Shown: positions 12,401-23,569 of the stretch, piece by piece | Layout: every line of letters begins with the position of its first letter | Position numbering within the stretch: position 1 is the first letter of the stretch | Assembly: GCA_037783545.1 (NCBI GenBank) | Contig: JBBELK010000387.1 | Span: 992,001 to 1,056,000, forward strand | Length of the DNA: 64,000 nt | Reading direction: 5' to 3' | Source: Henricia sp. BOLD:AAB3569 | Taxonomy: Eukaryota > Echinodermata > Asteroidea > Spinulosida > Echinasteridae | Program-made: the position numbers and the translations under genes | The notes under the pieces: model-generated | Told to the model about the DNA's origin: nothing | The model's input: only the letters and a program-made list of their open reading frames with translations | Database searches by the model: none

Positions 12401-15400
12401 TTTGGGACGGCAATTTGGTCAAAGTGTGGTCCAAACGTCGGCAAATTTTGAGGTCGAAAAATTTCCTGACGAACCTCAAATTTTGCATGCTCCAAGCAGT
12501 CTATATTCCGCACCTCTCCTAAAAAATTGACAGACTTTCGCCGGCAAATTGCAGACAAACTTCAATATGTAGGGAAATTTCCTGCTTGCTCCGCAACCCG
12601 TGGCTGTCCCGACACTCCCCTTTGGTGTACTCCTGACTCGTGCGCATGCGTAGGCCTTTGGATGGTCGTTGACGCACCCCAGTTTGGGACGGCAATTTGG
12701 TCAAAGTGTGGTCCAAACGTCGGCAAATTTGGAGGTCGAAAACATTTCTGACGAACCTCAAATTTTGCATGCTCCAAGCAGTCTATATTCCGCACCTCTC
12801 CTAAAAAATTGACAGACTTTTGCCGGCAAATTGCAGAGAAACTTCAATATGTAGGGAAATTTCCTGCTTGCTCCGCAACCCGTGGCTGTCCCGACACTCC
12901 CCTTTGGTGTACTCCTGACTCGTGCGCATGCTCAGTCCTTCGGACTGTCGTTGACACGGCCCAGTTTGGGACGGGAATTTGGTCAAAGTGTGGTCCAAAC
13001 GTCGGCAAATTTGGAGGTCGAAAAATTCACTGACGAACCTCAAATTTTGCATGCTCCAAGCAGTCTATATTCCGCACCTCTCCTAAAAAATTGACAGACT
13101 TTCGCCGGCAAATTGCAGAGAAACTTCAATATGTAGGGAAATTTCCTGCTTACTCCGCAACCCGTGGCTGTCCCGACACTCCCCTTTGGTGTACTCCTGA
13201 CTCGTGCGCATGCGTAGGCCTTTGGATGGTCGTTGACGCACCCCAGTTTGGGACGGCAATTTGGTCAAAGTGTGGTCCAAACGTCGGCAAATTTTGAGGT
13301 CGAAAAATTTCCTGACGAACCTCAAATTTTGCATGCTCCAAGCAGTCTATATTCCGCACCTCTCCTAAAAAATTGACAGACTTTCGCCGGCAAATTGCAG
13401 ACAAACTTCAATATGTAGGGAAATTTCCTGCTTGCTCCGCAACCCGTGGCTGTCCCGACACTCCCCTTTGGTGTACTCCTGACTCGTGCGCATGCGTAGG
13501 CCTTTGGATGGTCGTTGACGCACCCCAGTTTGGGACGGCAATTTGGTCAAAGTGTGGTCCAAACGTCGGCAAATTTGGAGGTCGAAAACATTTCTGACGA
13601 ACCTCAAATTTTGCATGCTCCAAGCAGTCTATATTCCGCACCTCTCCTAAAAAATTGACAGACTTTTGCCGGCAAATTGCAGAGAAACTTCAATATGTAG
13701 GGAATTTCCTGCTTGCTCCGCAACCCGTGGCTGTCCCGACACTCCCCTTTGGTGTACTCCTGACTCGTGCGCATGCTCAGTCCTTCGGACTGTCGTTGAC
13801 ACGGCCCAGTTTGGGACGGGAATTTGGTCAAAGTGTGGTCCAAACGTCGGCAAATTTGGAGGTCGAAAAATTCACTGACGAACCTCAAATTTTGCATGCT
13901 CCAAGCAGTCTATATTCCGCACCTCTCCTAAAAAATTGACAGACTTTCGCCGGCAAATTGCAGAGAAACTTCAATATGTAGGGAAATTTCCTGCTTGCTC
14001 CGCAACCCGTGGCTGTCCCGACACTCCCCTTTGGTGTACTCCTGACTCGTGCGCATGCGTAGGCCTTTGGATGGTCGTTGACGCACCCCAGTTTGGGACG
14101 GCAATTTGGTCAAAGTGTGGTCCAAACGTCGGCAAATTTGGAGGTCGAAAAATTTTCTGACGAACCTCAAATTTTGCATGCTCCAAGCAGTCTATATTCC
14201 GCACCTCTCCTAAAAAATTGACAGACTTTCGCCGGCAAATTGCAGAGAAACTTCAATATGTAGGGAAATTTCCTGCTTGCTCCGCAACCCGTGGCTGTCC
14301 CGACACTCCCCTTTGGTGTACTCCTGACTCGTGCGCATGCGTAGGCCTTTGGATGGTCGTTGACGCACCCCAGTTTGGGACGGCAATTTGGTCAAAGTGT
14401 GGTCCAAACGTCGGCAAATTTGGAGGTCGAAAAATTTTCTGACGAACCTCAAATTTTGCATGCTCCAAGCAGTCTATATTCCGCACCTCTCCTAAAAAAT
14501 TGACAGACTTTCGACGGCAAATTGCAGAGAAACTTCAATATGTAGGGAAATTTCCTGCTTGCTCCGCAACCCGTGGCTGTCCCGACACTCCCCTTTGGTG
14601 TACTCCTGACTCGTGCGCATGCGTAGGCCTTTGGATGGTCGTTGACGCACCCCAGTTTGGGACGGCAATTTGGTCAAAGTGTGGTCCAAACGTCGGCAAA
14701 TTTGGAGGTCGAAACATTTTCTGACGAACCTCAAATTTTGCATGCTCCAAGCAGTCTATATTCCGCACCTCTCCTAAAAAATTGACAGACTTTCGCCGGC
14801 AAATTGCAGAGAAACTTCAATATGTAGGGAAATTTCCTGCTTGCTCTGCAACCCGTGGCTGTCGCGACACTCCCCTTTTGTGTACTCCTGACTCGTGCGC
14901 ATGCTCAGTCCTTCGGACTGTCGTTGACACGGCCCAGTTTGGGACGGGAATTTGGTCAAAGTGTGGTCCAAACGTCGGCAAATTTGGAGGTCGAAAAATT
15001 CACTGACGAACCTCAAATTTTGCATGCTCCAAGCAGTCTATATTCCGCACCTCTCCTAAAAAATTGACAGACTTTCGCCGGCAAATTGCAGAGAAACTTC
15101 AATATGTAGGGAAATTTCCTGCTTACTCCGCAACCCGTGGCTGTCCCGACACTCCCCTTTGGTGTACTCCTGACTCGTGCGCATGCGTAGGCCTTTGGAT
15201 GGTCGTTGACGCACCCCAGTTTGGGACGGCAATTTGGTCAAAGTGTGGTCCAAACGTCGGCAAATTTTGAGGTCGAAAAATTTCCTGACGAACCTCAAAT
15301 TTTGCATGCTCCAAGCAGTCTATATTCCGCACCTCTCCTAAAAAATTGACAGACTTTCGCCGGCAAATTGCAGACAAACTTCAATATGTAGGGAAATTTC

Positions 15401-18400
15401 CTGCTTGCTCCGCAACCCGTGGCTGTCCCGACACTCCCCTTTGGTGTACTCCTGACTCGTGCGCATGCGTAGGCCTTTGGATGGTCGTTGACGCACCCCA
15501 GTTTGGGACGGCAATTTGGTCAAAGTGTGGTCCAAACGTCGGCAAATTTGGAGGTCGAAAACATTTCTGACGAACCTCAAATTTTGCATGCTCCAAGCAG
15601 TCTATATTCCGCACCTCTCCTAAAAAATTGACAGACTTTTGCCGGCAAATTGCAGAGAAACTTCAATATGTAGGGAAATTTCCTGCTTGCTCCGCAACCC
15701 GTGGCTGTCCCGACACTCCCCTTTGGTGTACTCCTGACTCGTGCGCATGCTCAGTCCTTCGGACTGTCGTTGACACGGCCCAGTTTGGGACGGGAATTTG
15801 GTCAAAGTGTGGTCCAAACGTCGGCAAATTTGGAGGTCGAAAAATTCACTGACGAACCTCAAATTTTGCATGCTCCAAGCAGTCTATATTCCGCACCTCT
15901 CCTAAAAAATTGACAGACTTTCGCCGGCAAATTGCAGAGAAACTTCAATATGTAGGGAAATTTCCTGCTTGCTCCGCAACCCGTGGCTGTCCCGACACTC
16001 CCCTTTGGTGTACTCCTGACTCGTGCGCATGCGTAGGCCTTTGGATGGTCGTTGACGCACCCCAGTTTGGGACGGCAATTTGGTCAAAGTGTGGTCCAAA
16101 CGTCGGCAAATTTGGAGGTCGAAAAATTTTCTGACGAACCTCAAATTTTGCATGCTCCAAGCAGTCTATATTCCGCACCTCTCCTAAAAAATTGACAGAC
16201 TTTCGCCGGCAAATTGCAGAGAAACTTCAATATGTAGGGAAATTTCCTGCTTGCTCCGCAACCCGTGGCTGTCCCGACACTCCCCTTTGGTGTACTCCTG
16301 ACTCGTGCGCATGCGTAGGCCTTTGGATGGTCGTTGACGCACCCCAGTTTGGGACGGCAATTTGGTCAAAGTGTGGTCCAAACGTCGGCAAATTTGGAGG
16401 TCGAAAAATTTTCTGACGAACCTCAAATTTTGCATGCTCCAAGCAGTCTATATTCCGCACCTCTCCTAAAAAATTGACAGACTTTCGACGGCAAATTGCA
16501 GAGAAACTTCAATATGTAGGGAAATTTCCTGCTTGCTCCGCAACCCGTGGCTGTCCCGACACTCCCCTTTGGTGTACTCCTGACTCGTGCGCATGCGTAG
16601 GCCTTTGGATGGTCGTTGACGCACCCCAGTTTGGGACGGCAATTTGGTCAAAGTGTGGTCCAAACGTCGGCAAATTTGGAGGTCGAAACATTTTCTGACG
16701 AACCTCAAATTTTGCATGCTCCAAGCAGTCTATATTCCGCACCTCTCCTAAAAAATTGACAGACTTTCGCCGGCAAATTGCAGAGAAACTTCAATATGTA
16801 GGGAAATTTCCTGCTTGCTCTGCAACCCGTGGCTGTCGCGACACTCCCCTTTTGTGTACTCCTGACTCGTGCGCATGCGTAGGCCTTTGAATGGTCGTTG
16901 TCGCACCCCAGTTTGGGACGGCAATTTGGTCAAAGTGTGGTCCAAACGTCGGCAAATTTGGAGGTCGAAAAATTTTCTGACGAACCTCAAATTTTGCATG
17001 GTCCAAGCAGTCTATATTCCGCACCTCTCCTAAAAAATTGACAGACTTTCGCCGGCAAATTGCAGAGAAACTTCAATATGTAGGGAAATTTCCTGCTTGC
17101 TCCGCAACCCGTGGCTGTCCCGACACTCCCCTTTGGTGTACTCCTGACTCGTGCGCATGCGTAGGCCTTTGGATGGTCGTTGACGCACCCCAGTTTGGGA
17201 CGGCAATTTGGTCAAAGTGTGGTCCAAACGTCGGCAAATTTGGAGGTCGAAACATTTTCTGACGAACCTCAAATTTTGCATGCTCCAAGCAGTCTATATT
17301 CCGCACCTCTCCTAAAAAATTGACAGACTTTCGACGGCAAATTGCAGAGAAACTTCAATATGTAGGGAAATTTCCTGCTTGCTCCGCAACCCGTGGCTGT
17401 CCCGACACTCCCCTTTGGTGTACTCCTGACTCGTGCGCATGCGTAGGCCTTTGGATGGTCGTTGACGCACCCCAGTTTGGGACGGCAATTTGGTCAAAGT
17501 GTGGTCCAAACGTCGGCAAATTTGGAGGTCGAAACATTTTCTGACGAACCTCAAATTTTGCATGCTCCAAGCAGTCTATATTCCGCACCTCTCCTAAAAA
17601 ATTGACAGACTTTCGCCGGCAAATTGCAGAGAAACTTCAATATGTAGGGAAATTTCCTGCTTGCTCTGCAACCCGTGGCTGTCCCGACACTCCCCTTTTG
17701 TGTACTCCTGACTCGTGCGCATGCGTAGGCCTTTGAATGGTCGTTGTCGCACCCCAGTTTGGGACGGCAATTTGGTCAAAGTGTGGTCCAAACGTCGGCA
17801 AATTTTGAGGTCGAAAAATTTCCTGACGAACCTCAAATTTTGCATGCTCCAAGCAGTCTATATTCCGCACCTCTCCTAAAAAATTGACAGACTTTCGCCG
17901 GCAAATTGCAGACAAACTTCAATATGTAGGGAAATTTCCTGCTTGCTCCGCAACCCGTGGCTGTCCCGACACTCCCCTTTGGTGTACTCCTGACTCGTGC
18001 GCATGCGTAGGCCTTTGGATGGTCGTTGACGCACCCCAGTTTGGGACGGCAATTTGGTCAAAGTGTGGTCCAAACGTCGGCAAATTTGGAGGTCGAAAAC
18101 ATTTCTGACGAACCTCAAATTTTGCATGCTCCAAGCAGTCTATATTCCGCACCTCTCCTAAAAAATTGACAGACTTTTGCCGGCAAATTGCAGAGAAACT
18201 TCAATATGTAGGGAAATTTCCTGCTTGCTCCGCAACCCGTGGCTGTCCCGACACTCCCCTTTGGTGTACTCCTGACTCGTGCGCATGCTCAGTCCTTCGG
18301 ACTGTCGTTGACACGGCCCAGTTTGGGACGGGAATTTGGTCAAAGTGTGGTCCAAACGTCGGCAAATTTGGAGGTCGAAAAATTCACTGACGAACCTCAA

Positions 18401-21400
18401 ATTTTGCATGCTCCAAGCAGTCTATATTCCGCACCTCTCCTAAAAAATTGACAGACTTTCGCCGGCAAATTGCAGAGAAACTTCAATATGTAGGGAAATT
18501 TCCTGCTTGCTCCGCAACCCGTGGCTGTCCCGACACTCCCCTTTGGTGTACTCCTGACTCGTGCGCATGCGTAGGCCTTTGGATGGTCGTTGACGCACCC
18601 CAGTTTGGGACGGCAATTTGGTCAAAGTGTGGTCCAAACGTCGGCAAATTTGGAGGTCGAAAAATTTTCTGACGAACCTCAAATTTTGCATGCTCCAAGC
18701 AGTCTATATTCCGCACCTCTCCTAAAAAATTGACAGACTTTCGCCGGCAAATTGCAGAGAAACTTCAATATGTAGGGAAATTTCCTGCTTGCTCCGCAAC
18801 CCGTGGCTGTCCCGACACTCCCCTTTGGTGTACTCCTGACTCGTGCGCATGCGTAGGCCTTTGGATGGTCGTTGACGCACCCCAGTTTGGGACGGCAATT
18901 TGGTCAAAGTGTGGTCCAAACGTCGGCAAATTTGGAGGTCGAAAAATTTTCTGACGAACCTCAAATTTTGCATGCTCCAAGCAGTCTATATTCCGCACCT
19001 CTCCTAAAAAATTGACAGACTTTCGACGGCAAATTGCAGAGAAACTTCAATATGTAGGGAAATTTCCTGCTTGCTCCGCAACCCGTGGCTGTCCCGACAC
19101 TCCCCTTTGGTGTACTCCTGACTCGTGCGCATGCGTAGGCCTTTGGATGGTCGTTGACGCACCCCAGTTTGGGACGGCAATTTGGTCAAAGTGTGGTCCA
19201 AACGTCGGCAAATTTGGAGGTCGAAACATTTTCTGACGAACCTCAAATTTTGCATGCTCCAAGCAGTCTATATTCCGCACCTCTCCTAAAAAATTGACAG
19301 ACTTTCGCCGGCAAATTGCAGAGAAACTTCAATATGTAGGGAAATTTCCTGCTTGCTCTGCAACCCGTGGCTGTCCCGACACTCCCCTTTTGTGTACTCC
19401 TGACTCGTGCGCATGCGTAGGCCTTTGAATGGTCGTTGTCGCACCCCAGTTTGGGACGGCAATTTGGTCAAAGTGTGGTCCAAACGTCGGCAAATTTGGA
19501 GGTCGAAAAATTTTCTGACGAACCTCAAATTTTGCATGGTCCAAGCAGTCTATATTCCGCACCTCTCCTAAAAAATTGACAGACTTTCGCAGGCAAATTG
19601 CAGAGAAACTTCAATATGTAGGGAAATTTCCTGCTTGCTCCGCAACCCGTGGCTGTCCCGACACTCCCCTTTGGTGTACTCCTGACTCGTGCGCATGCGT
19701 AGGCCTTTGGATGGTCGTTGACGCACCCCAGTTTGGGACGGCAATTTGGTCAAAGTGTGGTCCAAACGTCGGCAAATTTGGAGGTCGAAAAATTTTCTGA
19801 CGAACCTCAAATTTTGCATGCTCCAAGCAGTCTATATTCCGCACCTCTCCTAAAAAATTGACAGACTTTCGACGGCAAATTGCAGAGAAACTTCAATATG
19901 TAGGGAAATTTCCTGCTTGCTCCGCAACCCGTGGCTGTCCCGACACTCCCCTTTGGTGTACTCCTGACTCGTGCGCATGCGTAGGCCTTTGGATGGTCGT
20001 TGACGCACCCCAGTTTGGGACGGCAATTTGGTCAAAGTGTGGTCCAAACGTCGGCAAATTTGGAGGTCGAAACATTTTCTGACGAACCTCAAATTTTGCA
20101 TGCTCCAAGCAGTCTATATTCCGCACCTCTCCTAAAAAATTGACAGGCTTTCGCCGGCAAATTGCAGAGAAACTTCAATATGTAGGGAAATTTCCTGCTT
20201 GCTCTGCAACCCGTGGCTGTCCCGACACTCCCCTTTTGTGTACTCCTGACTCGTGCGCATGCGTAGGCCTTTGAATGGTCGTTGTCGCACCCCAGTTTGG
20301 GACGGCAATTTGGTCAAAGTGTGGTCCAAACGTCGGCAAATTTGGAGGTCGAAAAATTTTCTGACGAACCTCAAATTTTGCATGGTCCAAGCAGTCTATA
20401 TTCCGCACCTCTCCTAAAAAATTGACAGACTTTCGCCGGCAAATTGCAGAGAAACTTCAATATGTAGGGAAATTTCCTGCTTGCTCCGCAACCCGTGGCT
20501 GTCCCGACACTCCCCTTTGGTGTACTCCTGACTCGTGCGCATGCGTAGGCCTTTGGATGGTCGTTGACGCACCCCAGTTTGGGACGGCAATTTGGTCAAA
20601 GTGTGGTCCAAACGTCGGCAAATTTGGAGGTCGAAAAAATTTCTGACGAACCTCAAATTTTGCATGCTCCAAGCAGTCTATATTCCGCACCTCTCCTGAA
20701 AAATTGACAGACTTTCACCGGCAAATTGCAGAGAAACTTCAATATGTAGGGAAATTTCCTGCTTGCTCCGCAACCCGTGGCTGTCCCGACACTCCCCTTT
20801 TGTGTACTCCTGACTCGTGCGCATGCGTAGGCCTTTGAATGGTCGTTGTCGCACCCCAGTTTGGGACGGCAATTTGGTCAAAGTGTGGTCCAAACGTCGG
20901 CAAATTTGGAGGTCGAAAAATTCACTGACGAACCTCAAATTTTGCATGCTCCAAGCAGTCTATATTCCGCACCTCTCCTAAAAAATTGACAGACTTTCGC
21001 CGGCAAATTGCAGAGAAACTTCAATATGTAGGGAAATTTCCTGCTTGCTCCGCAACCCGTGGCTGTCCCGACACTCCCCTTTGGTGTACTCCTGACTCGT
21101 GCGCATGCGTAGGCCTTTGGATGGTCGTTGACGCACCCCAGTTTGGGACGGCAATTTGGTCAAAGTGTGGTCCAAACGTCGGCAAATTTGGAGGTCGAAA
21201 AATTTTCTGACGAACCTCAAATTTTGCATGCTCCAAGCAGTCTATATTCCGCACCTCTCCTAAAAAATTGACAGACTTTCGCCGGCAAATTGCAGAGAAA
21301 CTTCAATATGTAGGGAAATTTCCTGCTTGCTCCGCAACCCGTGGCTGTCCCGACACTACCCTTTGGTGTACTTCTGACTCGTGCGCATGCGTAGGCCTTT

Positions 21401-22192
21401 GGATGGTCGTTGACGCACCCCAGTTTGGGACGGCAATTTGGTCAAAGTGTGGTCCAAACGTCGGCAAATTTGGAGGTCGAAAAATTTTCTGACGAACCTC
21501 AAATTTTGCATGCTCCAAGCAGTCTATATTCCGCACCTCTCCTAAAAAATTGACAGACTTTCGACGGCAAATTGCAGAGAAACTTCAATATGTAGGGAAA
21601 TTTCCTGCTTGCTCCGCAACCCGTGGCTGTCCCGACACTCCCCTTTGGTGTACTCCTGACTCGTGCGCATGCGTAGGCCTTTGGATGGTCGTTGACGCAC
21701 CCCAGTTTGGGACGGCAATTTGGTCAAAGTGTAGTCCAAACGTCGGCAAATTTGGAGGTCGAAACATTTTCTGACGAACCTCAAATTTTGCATGCTCCAA
21801 GCAGTCTATATTCCGCACCTCTCCTAAAAAATTGACAGACTTTCGCCGGCAAATTGCAGAGAAACTTCAATATGTAGGGAAATTTCCTGCTTGCTCTGCA
21901 ACCCGTGGCTGTCCCGACACTCCCCTTTTGTGTACTCCTGACTCGTGCGCATGCGTAGGCCTTTGAATGGTCGTTGTCGCACCCCAGTTTGGGACGGCAA
22001 TTTGGTCAAAGTGTGGTCCAAACGTCGGCAAATTTGGAGGTCGAAAAATTTTCTGACGAACCTCAAATTTTGCATGGTCCAAGCAGTCTATATTCCGCAC
22101 CTCTCCTAAAAAATTGACAGACTTTCGCCGGCAAATTGCAGAGAAACTTCAATATGTAGGGAAATTTCCTGCTTGCTCCGCAACCCGTGGCT

Positions 22193-22201
22193 GTCCCGAC
22201 A
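22193..22201. repeat. Left 9-bp target-site duplication of the MITE
   Basis: GTCCCGACA, identical to 22597-22605. An uninterrupted monomer has this nonamer only once in the same context (ctgtcccgacactcccc), so the duplication is diagnostic of insertion. Removing the element plus one nonamer restores exactly 282 bp between monomer starts 22114 and 22800. Confidence 0.95.
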
Positions 22202-22226
22202 GCGTAATTTTTTTTCCCAGGATGGT
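22202..22226 (+). repeat. Left terminal inverted repeat of the MITE
   Basis: Perfectly complementary over 25 bp to 22572-22596. After a mismatch at the next base the arms still match for a few bases (aag). The T8 tract here mirrors the A8 tract at the right end. Confidence 0.95.
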
Positions 22227-22236
22227 AAAGGCCATT

Positions 22237-22248
22237 GAGAATATTCTC
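22237..22248. repeat. 12-bp palindrome in the MITE
   Basis: GAGAATATTCTC is a perfect palindrome. It contains the inverted GAA/TTC arrangement of a minimal heat-shock element (nGAAnnTTCn), which could equally be chance in AT-rich DNA. A second palindrome, ATGAATATTCAT, lies at 22272-22283. Confidence 0.6.
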
Positions 22249-22357
22249 TGCTTTTGATTGGTGCATTGTAAATGAATATTCATATTTTCTATATAGCGCC
22301 CTCAAGAGTTATTAAATAAAAGGGATATAAGAAAGAAAATTTAAGGGTTTGTCGAGT

Positions 22358-22430
22358 CGTTTGGTAGTCTAGTGGTTAAGACGTGGGACTATTAATCGAG
22401 AGATTGTGGGTTCGAATCTCTTCTCTCGTA
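22358..22430 (+). pseudogene. tRNA-like (Lys/Asn-type) Pol III unit inside the MITE
   Basis: The spacing is that of a tRNA. An A box TAGTCTAGTGG lies at 22365-22375. A D-stem GTC/GAC pairs 22367-22369 with 22380-22382. The anticodon-type loop CTATTAA (22389-22395) has ATT at the anticodon position. A B box GGTTCGAATCT lies at 22409-22419, one base from consensus. The distances from tRNA position 8 to 32 and from the anticodon arm to the T arm match a tRNA-Lys layout. The acceptor arms (22358-22364 and 22423-22429) do not pair and the anticodon stem pairs poorly. It is therefore a tRNA-derived or decayed gene, not a working tRNA. It may still be a Pol III promoter. Confidence 0.7.
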
Positions 22431-22431
22431 G

Positions 22432-22438
22432 TTTTTTT
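22432..22438 (+). terminator. T7 run, Pol III-type terminator
   Basis: Seven consecutive T residues start 13 bases after the B box ends. Four or more Ts on the non-template strand are sufficient to stop RNA polymerase III, so the tRNA-like unit has promoter boxes and a terminator in the right order. Confidence 0.6.
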
Positions 22439-22571
22439 CTTCATTAATTGAGGAAAGACCTATAGTCTAACTCTCGAACCACGCAGTTGTGTTAAGTGAC
22501 AGCTATCAACAAAACACTTCAGTATGCAATATATGCATGTGGTTAGGCCAATCAGGAGCAATCTTCCCTTA

Positions 22572-22596
22572 ACCATCCTGGGAAAAAAAATTACGC
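22572..22596 (-). repeat. Right terminal inverted repeat of the MITE
   Basis: Exact reverse complement of 22202-22226, ending AATTACGC. The satellite resumes immediately with the second target-duplication copy. Confidence 0.95.
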
Positions 22597-22605
22597 GTCC
22601 CGACA
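22597..22605. repeat. Right 9-bp target-site duplication of the MITE
   Basis: GTCCCGACA. It continues directly into the normal monomer sequence ctcccctttgg. Confidence 0.95.
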
Positions 22606-23343
22606 CTCCCCTTTGGTGTACTCCTGACTCGTGCGCATGCGTAGGCCTTTGGATGGTCGTTGACGCACCCCAGTTTGGGACGGCAATTTGGTCAAAGTGT
22701 GGTCCAAACGTCGGCAAATTTGGAGGTCGAAAAATTTTCTGACGAACCTCAAATTTTGCATGCTCCAAGCAGTCTATATTCCGCACCTCTCCTGAAAAAT
22801 TGACAGACTTTCACCGGCAAATTGCAGAGAAACTTCAATATGTAGGGAAAGTTCCTGCTTGCTCCGCAACCCGTGGCTGTCCCGACACTCCCCTTTTGTG
22901 TACTCCTGACTCGTGCGCATGCGTAGGCCTTTGAATGGTCGTTGTCGCACCCCAGTTTGGGACGGCAATTTGGTCAAAGTGTGGTCCAAACGTCGGCAAA
23001 TTTGGAGGTCGAAAAATTTGCATGCTCCAAGCAGTCTATAATCCGCACCTCTCCTAAAAAATTGACAGACTTTCGCCGGCAAATTGCAGAGAAACTTCAA
23101 TATGTAGGGAAATTTCCTGCTTGCTCCGCAACCCGTGGCTGTCCCGACACTCCCCTTTGGTGTACTCCTGACTCGTGCGCATGCGTAGGCCTTTGGATGG
23201 TCGTTGACGCACCCCAGTTTAGGACGGCAATTTGGTCAAAGTGTGGTCCAAACGTCGGCAAATTTGGAGGTCGAAAAATTTTCTGACGAACCTCAAATTT
23301 TGCATGCTCCAAGCAGTCTATATTCCGCACCTCTCCTAAAAAA

Positions 23344-23569
23344 TTGACAGACTTTCGCCGGCAAATTGCAGAGAAACTTCAATATGTAGGGAAATTTCCT
23401 GCTTGCTCGGCAACCCGTGGCTGTCCCGACACTCCCCTTTGGTGTACTCCTGACTCGTGCGTCAAAGTGTGGTCCAAACGTCGACAAATTTGGAGGTCGA
23501 AAAATTTTGTGACGAACCTCAAATTTTGCATGGTCCAAGCAGTCTATATTCCGCACCTCTCCTAAAAAA
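23344..23569 (+). repeat. 226-bp monomer class (56-bp deletion)
   Basis: Fifty-six bases are missing, so gactcgtgcg joins tcaaagtgtgg, which removes the NRF-1-like motif and the following block. Copies start at 23344, 26672, 28308 and 28816, all with the same junction. The last two alternate with 282-bp monomers, making a 508-bp dimer at 28308 and 28816. Confidence 0.93.

Larger units (their letters stand above)
1..22201 (+). repeat. Satellite array, domain A (282-bp monomers)
   Basis: About 79 head-to-tail monomers plus a partial one at the left edge. Monomers begin with ttgacagacttt at 169, 451, 733 and so on, at 282-bp spacing. Exceptions are five 272-bp copies and one 281-bp copy (13655-13935). 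Differences between copies are single bases or a few shared blocks, so variant classes can be followed. One class has tttaggacgg plus aaaatttttc, one has cgacggcaaat plus gaaacatttt, one has tttgaatgg plus gtcgcacc, and one carries a hairpin. A trimer (two consensus monomers, then the cgacgg/gaaacatttt class) recurs at 2143, 6353, 10845 (third monomer altered), 13936, 15910, 18448 and 20986. The last monomer (from 22114) is interrupted by a MITE. No gene lies within this arm. Confidence 0.98.
22202..22596 (+). mobile_element. 395-bp MITE (non-autonomous DNA transposon)
   Basis: The element has 25-bp perfect terminal inverted repeats (22202-22226 and 22572-22596). They begin GCGTAA, continue with a T8 tract and then CCCAGGATGGT. 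A 9-bp target duplication flanks it. It is AT-rich and has no open frame of note. Internally it has two perfect 12-bp palindromes, GAGAATATTCTC (22237-22248) and ATGAATATTCAT (22272-22283), and a tRNA-like Pol III unit near its centre. A 9-bp duplication is typical of Mutator-like elements and also possible for Merlin; the superfamily is not assigned. Only one copy is in the window, so it entered after most of the array had been amplified. Confidence 0.93.

Noticed and set aside
22358-22430. Functional nuclear tRNA gene
   Set aside because: The acceptor arms do not pair and the anticodon stem has mismatches; only the promoter boxes and T arm are well kept.
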